Shown in pieces: positions 34,203 through 42,702 of a stretch of DNA of 62,188 nt. The notes under the pieces were generated by a model that had not been told where the DNA came from, made no database searches, and was given only the letters and a program-made list of their open reading frames with translations. Source of the stretch: JBFXAN01 sp050184225 (GTDB lineage: Bacteria > Chloroflexota > Dehalococcoidia > CAUJGQ01); assembly GCA_050184225.1 (NCBI GenBank), contig JBFXAN010000019.1, forward strand, positions 1 to 62,188. The letters are read 5' to 3'. The translations under genes and the position numbers were made by a program. Every line of letters starts with the position of its first letter. Within the stretch, counting starts at the first letter, position 1.

Positions 34203-34273
34203 TGAACCACGGAGACGCAGAGGACACAGAGAAGAAGTTGAATCCTCTGTGTCCTCTGCGTCTCTGTGGTTCA
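34203..34273. repeat. Inverted repeat with 9-nt CAGAG-type units
   Basis: Arms 34203-34232 and 34243-34273 pair over about 30 bp with one or two mismatches and a 10-nt loop. The arms consist of 9-nt units (CNCNGAGNA) and end in TGAACCAC / GTGGTTCA like the outer repeat at 22441-22603. It fills the gap between the binding-protein/OmpA gene and the coiled-coil gene. Confidence 0.9.
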
Positions 34274-34281
34274 TTATTGTC

Positions 34282-36042
34282 TTATCGTTGGCCGGCAAGG
34301 TTGAGGGTGAAGAGGACGAGGCGGTCCTGTTCGAGCTCGCCCTCGACGCAGGAGTCGTAGAATTGCAGGCGCTGGCGGAGTTCGTCGTCGGACTTCGGCC
34401 AGGTGACGATCACCTGGTTGCCTTGCACGAGCGGATCGGCGGTGATCACGGCAGCGACGCGCTCGGCGCGGGCGCGGGCGAAATCGATCGTTCCCTGCGG
34501 ATCTTGCCCGCAGGGTTTTGCTGCCCGCCCTTCGATGACCAGATAGACGCCGGGCGTGCGCTTGATCAATTCGGCGATCTCGACCAGGGGCGCGTCGGCG
34601 CCGGGCTTCAGTTCGGCGCTATTGCCGAAGAAGTCCAGCTTTTCCACCGGCAGCTTCGCGATCACATTGCGCCGGAGCGTTTCCTGTTCTTCGGGTGACA
34701 GCGCGGGGAGGGGGATGCGTTCGGCCAGGTAGAAGGTCCGGTTCAAGGGAGCGCGATTGGGACGCAGGGCCGTGTTGTCCGCGGCCGCGAGCGTGAAACG
34801 CGGATCGATCAGATCGGGCGCGGGGATTGAGTTCGGCGTCTTGCCTCCTTGCTGCCAGTAGGTGCGGACCTCATCGATTCGGCGGGCGAGGATGTTCGGG
34901 TCGGCGAGGGCGTCCGCGTTCTGGTCCAGGCTTGCCTCGGCCACGATCTTGCTCAATCGCTCGCCCAGGACCCGATCGTTGTCGATGCCGCTCCACTCCT
35001 GCCAGCTGGCGAAGGCGCTGTCAACCGGCTTCACCGTGCTCATCGCGTCGATCAGCGTCCTGCTGAACGCCTGATTGTTTTCGGTACTGTCCTTGACCGC
35101 CTGGAACCAGCCATCAACGAACGCCTGTGCCTGCTGTGGATGCTGCTGGACCCACGGTTTATGCGCGATCACGGCATCGAGCACGTACTGGAAGCGGCTG
35201 GTATCGGCCAGCAGGGTATAGCCCGGCTTGGGCTGACCGGTTTCGTCGAAGAGTTGGAGCATATCCGGCTGCCAGCCGACGACGCCGTCGCACTCGCCTC
35301 GTTCAAATGCGCCGATCGCATCCTCCAACGTCTCGTGTGGCACGCGTTGAACTTGATTCAGCAGTTGCAGCGGTCCGAACAACTCCAGGAAGAACGCCTC
35401 TGACACGGAGCCTTCGACAAAGCAGGCACGCCGCCCCGCCATCTCGTTGAGGGTGCCGACCTCGGCGCGGGTGACGAACATATCCGCTCCGGTACTGGCA
35501 TCGACCAGGGCGAGGATCGTGGTATTGGCGTCACAGTAGAGCGCGCAGGCGTCCACGGTCGTCAGCAGTACCTGGTACTTGCCGTCGGAGAGATCTTTGA
35601 TCTTCTGGGCTTCGCTCGTGTTCTCGTATTGCAGGCCAAAGCCTTTGGCCTGGAAGTTGACGTCCTGAAGCAGTCCCTTCGCTTCCATATAGGCGCACTT
35701 GTGATAGGGATCGAAGGCGTCATAAGCGCAAAGCACGGTATCGCGCGGAGCGGGCGGCGCCGTGGGCGTCGGCGTTTGGGGACGCGCCGTCGCCTGCCCG
35801 GCAACCCGCGTCGGCGAAGCAGCCGTCGCAGCAGGCGCGAGTGTGGCGGACGGTGGCGGTAGCACCGGCGTCTGCGGCACTTCCGGCGTCACCTGCCGCG
35901 CCTGATCGTCGTCGCCACGCACCCGGTCGAACGCGCCGGTGATGTCATCGCGAAAGCAGGTCGCGATCAAGGCGACCGGCGCAATCAGTAGCACAATAAT
36001 GAGTATGCGGCCGAGGAATGTGATCTCTGTGCGTTGGGACAC
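34282..36042 (-). CDS. Substrate-binding domain fused to OmpA-like domain, membrane anchored
   Basis: Protein of 586 aa. N-terminal membrane helix (about 12-30), Pro/Thr/Ala-rich linker to about 105, then a periplasmic-binding fold of the SsuA/NMT1 kind (TVDACALYCDAN, RACFVEGSVSEAFFLELFG, FERGECDGVVGWQPD). From about 455 there is an OmpA-like peptidoglycan-binding domain (LDFFGNSAELKP, VYLVIEGRAAKP, IDFARARAERVAAVI). Such fusions are known beside PspA- and TelA-type stress genes. Second-last gene of the cluster. The ligand is unknown. An OmpA domain in a probable single-membrane lineage suggests cell-wall binding. Confidence 0.75.
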   Translation of the reverse strand: MSQRTEITFLGRILIIVLLIAPVALIATCFRDDITGAFDRVRGDDDQARQVTPEVPQTPVLPPPSATLAPAATAASPTRVAGQATARPQTPTPTAPPAPRDTVLCAYDAFDPYHKCAYMEAKGLLQDVNFQAKGFGLQYENTSEAQKIKDLSDGKYQVLLTTVDACALYCDANTTILALVDASTGADMFVTRAEVGTLNEMAGRRACFVEGSVSEAFFLELFGPLQLLNQVQRVPHETLEDAIGAFERGECDGVVGWQPDMLQLFDETGQPKPGYTLLADTSRFQYVLDAVIAHKPWVQQHPQQAQAFVDGWFQAVKDSTENNQAFSRTLIDAMSTVKPVDSAFASWQEWSGIDNDRVLGERLSKIVAEASLDQNADALADPNILARRIDEVRTYWQQGGKTPNSIPAPDLIDPRFTLAAADNTALRPNRAPLNRTFYLAERIPLPALSPEEQETLRRNVIAKLPVEKLDFFGNSAELKPGADAPLVEIAELIKRTPGVYLVIEGRAAKPCGQDPQGTIDFARARAERVAAVITADPLVQGNQVIVTWPKSDDELRQRLQFYDSCVEGELEQDRLVLFTLNLAGQR

Positions 36043-36078
36043 GGTTACGCTACCCTCGGCCGCAGGGCGGCACCATCG

Positions 36079-36795
36079 CTATCGCCATCGCTTCTCATAA
36101 AATCGACGCTGCTCGTCCTTGAGCATCTGGAGCGATGGCTCGATCCATTGAAACCGTTCAAAGACATGCGCGGTTGCGTCAATCGCAACGTTCGGTGCGT
36201 CGGCGATGAGGACGGCGGAAGGCATTGTGCGTTCCCAGCATATTGTCTCGGTGCTTGATATGTACTCCTGGCGGAGCCAACGTTCTGGCGGTGCGGTGAG
36301 CTTGCGGCCGAGCATCCCATGCAACTCAATTCGAATGCTGACCGCCGATCCGAACACGTCGCGGTGCGCGAGACGTCGTGTAAATTCGAGGATCTCGGCC
36401 ATCGTATAGATCACGTTGAAAATGCTCAGCGTCCGTGGAGCATCGACAGGCGCACTGGGGGTGCGTGTTCTCTCCCAGGAATCCTCACGATCTTCGGATA
36501 CGGCGAAGTGATGGACAAACTGTCCGCTCTGATAGAACCGCCAAACCTCGATGAGATTGCCTAGTGCGGTGCCGCATTGCACCCAGCCGTCTCCAATAAC
36601 CCGGTCTTCGCGATCGACATACGGATAGTCCCAGCCACGCTGGCCAACGCGGGACTCCTCAACAAGTCTCCAGCAGTCGCCGAGCGTTTGGATGCGGTCG
36701 TCCTCGAAGGTTGCTGGATGAATGACGACACGCCAGTATCCTGCTTGATGAATCCAAGCGAGAAGGTCATCGACGCTGACGGTTGCGGAGGTCAT
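36079..36795 (-). CDS. Protein of unknown function, partner of AlbA_2 gene
   Basis: Protein of 238 aa with no recognised domain. It is rich in Trp and charged residues (DLLAWIHQAGYWRVVIHP, GNLIEVWRFYQSGQFVHHF), has no membrane segment, and reads as a mixed alpha/beta fold. The ATG overlaps the stop of the AlbA_2 gene (ATGA), so they form a unit. Local GC is visibly lower than in the flanking stress genes, pointing to acquisition of the pair. No function is proposed. Confidence 0.6.
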   Translation of the reverse strand: MTSATVSVDDLLAWIHQAGYWRVVIHPATFEDDRIQTLGDCWRLVEESRVGQRGWDYPYVDREDRVIGDGWVQCGTALGNLIEVWRFYQSGQFVHHFAVSEDREDSWERTRTPSAPVDAPRTLSIFNVIYTMAEILEFTRRLAHRDVFGSAVSIRIELHGMLGRKLTAPPERWLRQEYISSTETICWERTMPSAVLIADAPNVAIDATAHVFERFQWIEPSLQMLKDEQRRFYEKRWR

Positions 36796-37466
36796 AGATC
36801 ACCCCGTTGCGCTCGGAACTGCTCTTCGTCCGTCAATGCAGCTATTGGGCCAATGCCCGCGTCCCGCATTGCTCCGAACACCGGCGTCAGCCACTTTTGA
36901 ACGCCGACAGCGATTGCCCGGTCCAGTAGCTCGCGCATTTCTAGTTGCGACTGAACTCTGACGGTCTCCCACTTCCTATGTGAACGGGTATAGACGGCAC
37001 CCGGTCTCAGTGAGTCTGAGCCCTGGCGAGTGTATACATCGCCCTGGCTAAGCGGATCCGATCCGCCAGTGCAGACGATCGGCAGTTCGCGGAATCCTAG
37101 TACCTCGATGATAACGAAACGCTTGGAGTTGTGATCGAAGTGGTGGACGGTCAACTCAACGTACGGATCCGCGCATCCATTAACAAACTGCTGGACAACA
37201 TCTTGCTGAAAACGGGCGTCAGCCTCCTCGTCTACGCCGTTTGGCTCCCACTGATTATCAACCTTGTCCATCCCGATGACGATCGATCCACCACCGATAT
37301 TGGCCATGGCCATGCAGGTGCGAGCGATCGCGGCCCTTACGCGGTACTCACTCCAAAGATATGAGTTCGGTCCGCTCGCGCCCTTGTACTCCCGGTCGCG
37401 GCCTTCGCGCCCTTGCGTGATCAACGCGCGGAGCCTGGAATTTGCATCCGGAGCGTTCTGCTGCAC
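36792..37466 (-). CDS. AlbA_2 (Schlafen-type) domain protein
   Basis: Protein of 224 aa. The N-terminal AlbA_2 domain is indicated by GREGRDREYKGASG and MAMANIGGGSIVIGMD. The family binds nucleic acid or nucleotides and is common in mobile and defence-related settings. The C-terminal 60 residues are helical and do not form the HTH seen in longer members. GTG at 37466 begins 5 nt after the stop of the PspA-like gene, with GCCGG between; its partner gene overlaps downstream. Lower GC than neighbours. Confidence 0.7.
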   Translation of the reverse strand: MQQNAPDANSRLRALITQGREGRDREYKGASGPNSYLWSEYRVRAAIARTCMAMANIGGGSIVIGMDKVDNQWEPNGVDEEADARFQQDVVQQFVNGCADPYVELTVHHFDHNSKRFVIIEVLGFRELPIVCTGGSDPLSQGDVYTRQGSDSLRPGAVYTRSHRKWETVRVQSQLEMRELLDRAIAVGVQKWLTPVFGAMRDAGIGPIAALTDEEQFRAQRGDL

Positions 37467-37471
37467 CCGGC

Positions 37472-38341
37472 TTACTCTCGGGTCCCGCTCTGCGCTGCCG
37501 GGGGATCTGCTTCTCCGGCGGCCTGCTGATTCGCGGCGGTGGCGGGCTGGGCGGCGGGTGACGTGGCGCGCGTTGCCTGTTCGCGTTGGAGCTGGACCTG
37601 GACCGGCGTGTAGCCGAGTTCCTGCTGAAGCTTCTCGAACTCCAGTTTGCCCTGGGCGTTCATGTTGGCGAGCTTCGCCTGCTGTGCGGAGCGGCGGCCT
37701 ATTTTCATCGTGTCGATCAGGCGGGTGCGGGAGTAGACTTCCGCTTCGAGTTCCTGGGCCTCGCGGCGAATGCCGGAGCGGCCTTCGTCCTTGTGTTCAG
37801 AGATGCCGAGGATCTGTTCCTCGATCTTGGTCAGTTCGAGCATCGCCTGGTTCGCGTACATCTGGCTTTCCAGCATCTGGTCCTCGGCCCACTGGCGCTC
37901 CATCTCCTCCTGGTAGGAGCGGACCTGCTGGTTCAGCTCATCCGATCGGCGGGTGATGTCGGCGACGAGCTGATCGGCGGCCTGCAGCTCGCCACGCGCC
38001 TGGGCGAGTTGCGGCGCGATCTTGCGTGCTTCGTCCTCTTCAAACTGGGCGCGGGCGAGGTCGTTCTCGGTCTGTGCCTGCTTCGCCGCTTCGAGGTGGA
38101 TCCGCATCGATTGCTCGAGCGCGGTGACATTGGCGTGCGCGTTCTTCTGGCGGACGACGGCCCAGTACGGTCCCTGACCGGACTGGGCGGCCAGTTCGTA
38201 CATTTTCTTGAAGCGCTCGTATTCGCGCTCCTGGACGTTGCGGATTCGCTCCTGCATATCGCCGGTTCCCTCGACCCGCCGGACAAAGATGCGAAAGACG
38301 CCGCCGATTGCCGTGAAAAACCGGTTGATCAGGCCCACCAT
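37472..38341 (-). CDS. PspA/IM30-like coiled-coil protein
   Basis: Protein of 289 aa. A short amphipathic N-terminus (VGLINRFFTAIGGVFRIFV) is followed by almost continuous coiled coil (ALEQSMRIHLEAAKQAQ, LVADITRRSDELNQQVRSYQ), the plan of PspA/Vipp1 membrane-protecting proteins. The last 50 residues are Ala/Gln/Pro-rich and disordered. I chose ATG at 38341: GAAGAAGGGG precedes it and the ORF's first 18 codons overlap a likely -10 box at 38396-38391. Leads the envelope-stress cluster. The PspA assignment rests on architecture; an unrelated coiled-coil protein is possible. Confidence 0.58.
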   Translation of the reverse strand: MVGLINRFFTAIGGVFRIFVRRVEGTGDMQERIRNVQEREYERFKKMYELAAQSGQGPYWAVVRQKNAHANVTALEQSMRIHLEAAKQAQTENDLARAQFEEDEARKIAPQLAQARGELQAADQLVADITRRSDELNQQVRSYQEEMERQWAEDQMLESQMYANQAMLELTKIEEQILGISEHKDEGRSGIRREAQELEAEVYSRTRLIDTMKIGRRSAQQAKLANMNAQGKLEFEKLQQELGYTPVQVQLQREQATRATSPAAQPATAANQQAAGEADPPAAQSGTRE

Positions 38342-38390
38342 GTACCCCTTCTTCCGGCCGAATCGCAATTGGGCCGGCGATACTCTCATC

Positions 38391-38396
38391 ATCATA
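38391..38396 (-). promoter_or_regulatory. Candidate -10 box for the PspA-like gene
   Basis: TATGAT read on the minus strand, 50 nt before the chosen ATG at 38341. The expected -35 position has no good match to TTGACA, which would fit an alternative or activator-dependent promoter. Confidence 0.3.
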
Positions 38397-38515
38397 TGCT
38401 ACCGACCGCTGCCGTCATGAAAACGTTACCTTGTGCGGACAGACTCGCAACCGGCAGGAGATCGTGATGGGGGATACTTCGACCGCACGGTAAAACCGAG
38501 AGCTGATCATGTTCG

Positions 38516-38544
38516 TTGACGGTTTCGCGAGGACGTGATACACC
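38516..38544 (+). promoter_or_regulatory. Candidate promoter of the first dipeptide-binding protein gene
   Basis: TTGACG (38516-38521), a 17-nt spacer and TACACC (38539-38544) preceded by TG one base earlier, forming an extended -10. About 90 nt of leader follow before GTG at 38635. The -10 hexamer is weak, so this is tentative. Confidence 0.4.
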
Positions 38545-38634
38545 GGCCCCACATTTCGCCGGATGGAGGGGATCCGGCCGCAGCAGTCCCCGGAGGTTTC
38601 GGGGCGAACGCCCTATGGGAGGGAGAGGGAAGCC

Positions 38635-40491
38635 GTGTCGTCAGACTGGACTGTTCAAGGACTGGTGGATGATTTCAAAGCCGGGCGAATTACCCGGCGC
38701 GGCTTTGTCAGCAAGCTGGCCGGCGTCGGCGTCGGCCTGCCGGTGATCGCGGCAATCCTGGCGGCCTGCGGCGGCGATTCCGGCGAATCGGAGACCGCCA
38801 GCGAAGCGACGCCTGGCAGCGGCGTCGCGACCACGGCTCCGCAGGCGGCAGGGACCTTCCAGCCGACCCAGCGCGGTGGCGGCGGTCAGGTCAAAGTCTT
38901 GTGGTGGCAGGCACCGAGCACGCTCAATCCGCACATGTCTTCGGGCACGAAGGACCGCGACGGATCGAGCATCTTCTATGAGCGGCTCGTCTATTACGAC
39001 AACGAGGCGGCGCTTCAGCCACGGCTGGCCAGCGAGGTGCCCAGCCAGGAGAAGGGAACGCTCGACAAGGATCTGAAGTGGGTCGTCTGGAAGTTGAAGA
39101 AGGGCGTCACCTGGCACGACGGCCAGCCGTTCACCGCCGAAGATGTGGTCTTTACCTGGGAATACGCGACCGACCCCGATACGGCGGCGCTCAGCCAGGG
39201 CGGCTACAAGAACATTGCCTCGATTGAGAAGGTGGACGACCTCACCGTTCGGGTCAACCTCAAAGAGGCGTCGATTGACTGGGGCGCTCCGTTCTATGCG
39301 AGCGACGGCCTGATCATTCCGAAGCACGTCTTCCAGGCGAGCAAGGGGAAGGAAGCCCGCAACGCGCCCGCGAACCTCAAGCCGGTCGGCACCGGGCCGT
39401 ACAAGATCGTCGACTTCCGCCCGGACGATATCGTCATCGCCGAGATCAATCCCAGCTATCACATCGAGAACCGGCCGTACTTTGATCGGTTCGAGATGAA
39501 GGGCGGCGGCGACGCGGTCAGTGCGGCGCGCGCGGTGCTCCAGACGGGTGAGTACGACTTCGCTTGGAACCTGCAGGTAGACGGCATCCAGCTGGCCAGC
39601 ATGGAGAAGGGCGGCCAGGGTGTCGTCAACGTCACCCAGGGCGGCAGCATCGAGCATGTACAGCTCAACTACACCGACCCGAATGTCGAGGTAGACGGCG
39701 AGCGTTCCAGTCTCAAAGCGCCGCACCCGTTCTTCACGGACATGAAGGTGCGCCAGGCGTTCGCCCTCGCGATGGACCGCAAGACGGTCGTCGATCAGCT
39801 CTACGGCAAGACGGGCGAGGTTGCCCTTTTCTATTTCTACACGCCGAAGAAGTATGTCCCCGATGCGACCTGGCAGAAGGACATCGCCAAGGCAAACCAG
39901 CTTCTTGACGAAGCGGGCTGGAGGAAGGGCGGCGACGGCATCCGCACCAAGGATGGCAAGCGGATGAAGGTGCTCTACCAGACCTCGGTGAACAAGCTCC
40001 GCCAGGATACCCAGGCGGTCGTCAAGCAGGATCTGGAGTCGATCGGTGTCGAGGTCGAGCTGAAGGCCGTGATCGCGGATGTGTTCTTCGCGGCCGACCC
40101 GGCCAATCCGGACAACTTCCCGCACTTCTACGCGGACATGCAGATGTATACCTCCACACGGGCGGCGCCGGACGACGTGATGGTGATCATGCAGACGTTC
40201 CTCTCCACAGAGGTCCGCCAGAAGGCGAACAACTGGGCGAAGCAGAATACTACACGCTACGTCAGCCCGGAGTTCGACGCGCTCTACACCGCCGCCGCAA
40301 AGGAGACTGATCCGACCAGGTTCGCCGAGGCAGTCAAGAAGATGAACCAGAAGCTGCTCGACGACATCGCGGTCGTGCCGCTTGTCGCCCGCGGCGGTGT
40401 CGCGGCGATCAAGAACGATCTGAAGGACACCAAACTCTCCGGCTGGGCCTCCAACCTCTGGTACCTGCCCTACTGGCATCGCGATTCGTAG
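38635..40491 (+). CDS. Dipeptide/oligopeptide-type ABC transporter substrate-binding lipoprotein (1)
   Basis: Protein of 618 aa. N-terminus carries a Tat-like motif (ITRRGFVSKLAG) and a lipobox (AAILAACGG), so it is exported folded and lipid-anchored. A Ser/Thr/Ala-rich linker is followed by the family-5 binding fold (WWQAPSTLNPHMSSG, WHDGQPFTAEDVVFTW, KVRQAFALAMDRKTVV). GTG at 38635 has GAGGG 5 nt upstream; longer ATG forms lack the Tat-proximal context. First gene of an SBP-permease-permease unit without ATPase genes. Ligand (peptide, opine, sugar) unknown. Confidence 0.9.
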   Translation: MSSDWTVQGLVDDFKAGRITRRGFVSKLAGVGVGLPVIAAILAACGGDSGESETASEATPGSGVATTAPQAAGTFQPTQRGGGGQVKVLWWQAPSTLNPHMSSGTKDRDGSSIFYERLVYYDNEAALQPRLASEVPSQEKGTLDKDLKWVVWKLKKGVTWHDGQPFTAEDVVFTWEYATDPDTAALSQGGYKNIASIEKVDDLTVRVNLKEASIDWGAPFYASDGLIIPKHVFQASKGKEARNAPANLKPVGTGPYKIVDFRPDDIVIAEINPSYHIENRPYFDRFEMKGGGDAVSAARAVLQTGEYDFAWNLQVDGIQLASMEKGGQGVVNVTQGGSIEHVQLNYTDPNVEVDGERSSLKAPHPFFTDMKVRQAFALAMDRKTVVDQLYGKTGEVALFYFYTPKKYVPDATWQKDIAKANQLLDEAGWRKGGDGIRTKDGKRMKVLYQTSVNKLRQDTQAVVKQDLESIGVEVELKAVIADVFFAADPANPDNFPHFYADMQMYTSTRAAPDDVMVIMQTFLSTEVRQKANNWAKQNTTRYVSPEFDALYTAAAKETDPTRFAEAVKKMNQKLLDDIAVVPLVARGGVAAIKNDLKDTKLSGWASNLWYLPYWHRDS

Positions 40492-40553
40492 GGAGTCGGG
40501 AGTGGGGAATCGGGAGTTGTGATGCGACGATCGCTGCATGACTCCCGATTGCC
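40490..40553. repeat. Intercistronic inverted repeat with 7-nt CGGGAGT units
   Basis: Left part 40490-40517 is four 7-nt units of the type SGGGART. The last 13 bases pair with ACTCCCGATTGCC at 40541-40553, one mismatch. It overlaps the stop codon of the binding-protein gene by two bases and ends 18 nt before the permease ATG. Confidence 0.75.
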
Positions 40554-40571
40554 GGGCGCGTGGAGCCAGCC

Positions 40572-41531
40572 ATGACACAGTTTGTCCTTCGGCGGCTGAT
40601 GATCGCCGTGCCGACCCTGATCGGCATCAGCCTCGTCCTTTACGTGATCATTGCGATGGCGCCGGGCGATCCCTTCGCCGAGCTGGCGCTCAATCCGAAC
40701 GTGCCGCCGGAGTTGCAGCAACAGCTGCGCGAGGACCTTGGCATCGACGACCCGGTCTATATCCAGTACGTCCGCTGGGCTACGTCACTGGCCCGCGGCA
40801 ATTGGGGCGTCTCGTTCGTCAACCATGTACCGGTGCTGGACCTGATCTGGGACCGGTTGCCGACCACGCTGTTTGTCGTCGGGTCAGCGTATATCGTCGC
40901 GCTCATCATCGCGCTGCCGGTCGGCATTATCTCCGCCGTCAAGCAATACTCCTGGATCGACAACTTCGCGACCACCTTTGCCTTCCTCGGATATTCGTTG
41001 CCGACGTTCTTCACCGGTCTGCTGTTCATTCTGATCTTCACGGTAAAGCTGGGGTGGTTGCCAGAGATCTACACCACGAACATCCAGGCCACGGGGCTGG
41101 AATGGGTGTGGATCATGCTGAAGCAGGCAGCGATGCCGATCGCGGTGCTCGCGCTGTTTCAGGCGGCCGAGTTGACGCGGTTTGTGCGTTCGTCAGTGCT
41201 CGATGTGATCCATCTGGATTACGTCCGTACCGCGCGATCCAAAGGCCTGGAGGAGCGGGCGGTGATCGTGCGCCATGCCGTGCGCAATGCGCTGATTCCG
41301 GTGGTAACGATCATGGCGTTGCAGATGCCGGGGATCTTCACCGGGGCGTTGGTGACGGAGCAGATCTTCCGGGTGCCCGGCATCGGCTCACTCCTGATCC
41401 GATCGCTCAATACCCATGACACGCCGGTGATCATGGGTATTGTCTTCACATACTCGATTCTCGTGGTCCTGTTCACGCTCCTGGCTGATATCGCCTACGG
41501 CGTGCTCGACCCACGGATCAAGTATTCGTGA
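40572..41531 (+). CDS. Dipeptide-type ABC transporter permease, DppB-like (1)
   Basis: Inner-membrane permease of 319 aa. It starts FVLRRLMIAVPTLIGIS, has the DppB soluble loop with PPELQQQLREDLGIDDP, and an EAA-type coupling loop DYVRTARSKGLEERAV that meets the ATPase. Six membrane helices. ATG at 40572 has GGAG 6 nt upstream and is preferred to GTG at 40560. Forms a dimer with the next permease. The ATPases must come from elsewhere in the genome. Confidence 0.92.
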   Translation: MTQFVLRRLMIAVPTLIGISLVLYVIIAMAPGDPFAELALNPNVPPELQQQLREDLGIDDPVYIQYVRWATSLARGNWGVSFVNHVPVLDLIWDRLPTTLFVVGSAYIVALIIALPVGIISAVKQYSWIDNFATTFAFLGYSLPTFFTGLLFILIFTVKLGWLPEIYTTNIQATGLEWVWIMLKQAAMPIAVLALFQAAELTRFVRSSVLDVIHLDYVRTARSKGLEERAVIVRHAVRNALIPVVTIMALQMPGIFTGALVTEQIFRVPGIGSLLIRSLNTHDTPVIMGIVFTYSILVVLFTLLADIAYGVLDPRIKYS

Positions 41532-41587
41532 GGGAGTTGCGAGTCGGATGGGAACGGGTTTGAGACTCTCGGCCAAGGAGCTTGAGG

Positions 41588-42532
41588 ATGACGACGCAAT
41601 CCCTCCCGGCAACGGATGCGGCCGTTCGACCGGCCGACGCGTTCCTTACTCGAAAGCCACGGACGCTCTGGTCGGATGCATGGCGTCAGTTCCGGCGGCA
41701 CCGGCTGGCGATGCTCGGCCTGGTCGTCTTCACCTTCCTGGTCGCCGCGTGCGCGTTTGGGCCGATGATCTACACTACGCCGATCGATCAGATCAACTTT
41801 GCCCAGCGCAACCAAACGCCGAGCCTCGAGCACCCGCTGGGCACGAACGATCGCGGCGAGGATATGCTCGCCCGCATCCTCTATGGCGGCCGGATTTCGC
41901 TCTCCGTCGGGATCGTAGCGATGCTCATCGCCGTCACCCTGGGCACGGCGATCGGGTCACTGGCCGGCTTCTTTGGCGGCTTCACCGATACGCTGCTGAT
42001 GCGGCTGACCGAGCTGTTGATCTCGTTGCCGCAGTTGCCGTTGTTGCTGCTGATCGTCTATCTGTTTCGGGACAGCCTGCGCGGGTCGATCGGCGTCGAG
42101 GCGGGCACCTTCTTGATGATGGTCGTCGTCCTCGGTGGACTGCGCTGGATGTCGGTGGCGCGGCTGGTGCGCGCCTCGTTCCTCTCGATCAAGGAGAAGG
42201 AATACATGGAGGCGGCACGATGCATCGGTGTACCGCCGCACCGGATGATCATCACCCACATGCTGCCAAACGCGGCCAGTGGTGTGATCGTTGCCGGATC
42301 GCTGGCGATCGCGGCGGTGATCCTGGCAGAGTCGACGCTGTCGTTCCTGGGGCTTGGCTTCCCGCCGGACTATCCGACCTGGGGCCGGCTGCTGTTCGAT
42401 GCCAAGGACCTGCTGGCGATCGCGCCTCATGTCGTCCTGATACCTGGCCTGATGATCTTCTTGACGGTGCTCTCGATCAACTTCATCGGCGACGGCCTGC
42501 GGGACGCGCTGGACCCACGCAAGTCACAGTAG
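41588..42532 (+). CDS. Dipeptide-type ABC transporter permease, DppC-like (1)
   Basis: Permease of 314 aa with a cytoplasmic N-terminal region (KPRTLWSDAWRQFRRHRLAM) before the first helix, the DppC motif HPLGTNDRGEDMLARILYGG, and coupling loop EKEYMEAARCIGVPPHRMI. ATG at 41588 follows AAGGAG by 7 nt, favouring it over TTG at 41582. The 56-nt junction with DppB-like (1) has degenerate heptamers (AGGGAGT, TGCGAGT) of the same kind as the repeat at 40490. Confidence 0.92.
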   Translation: MTTQSLPATDAAVRPADAFLTRKPRTLWSDAWRQFRRHRLAMLGLVVFTFLVAACAFGPMIYTTPIDQINFAQRNQTPSLEHPLGTNDRGEDMLARILYGGRISLSVGIVAMLIAVTLGTAIGSLAGFFGGFTDTLLMRLTELLISLPQLPLLLLIVYLFRDSLRGSIGVEAGTFLMMVVVLGGLRWMSVARLVRASFLSIKEKEYMEAARCIGVPPHRMIITHMLPNAASGVIVAGSLAIAAVILAESTLSFLGLGFPPDYPTWGRLLFDAKDLLAIAPHVVLIPGLMIFLTVLSINFIGDGLRDALDPRKSQ

Positions 42533-42597
42533 AGGGGGTGGAAACCAACGGTCTGTTTGCCGCGTATACGTTACGAATTGGTAACAGGAATTTCGAG

Positions 42598-42645
42598 AAA
42601 GCTGCACCAATCGACATCCAGGAATGGTAGGATTGGCGCAGCTTT
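42598..42645 (+). other. 15-bp stem-loop between the two importer units
   Basis: AAAGCTGCACCAATC (42598-42612) pairs with GATTGGCGCAGCTTT (42631-42645) with one mismatch, loop 18 nt. A second small stem, CCGGA/TCCGG, spans 42661-42680. It could end the first unit's transcript, or act in the leader of the second binding-protein gene. No U-tract follows. Confidence 0.55.
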
Positions 42646-42702
42646 CAGGAGGGGAGTAGACCGGATGCACGAGCGTCCGGAATGAGGGAGGGGTAAGCCA
42701 CA

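Noticed and set aside
38641..40578. Long minus-strand frame opposite the first binding protein (645 codons)
   Set aside because: Shadow frame; the plus strand has Tat motif, lipobox and family-5 fold.
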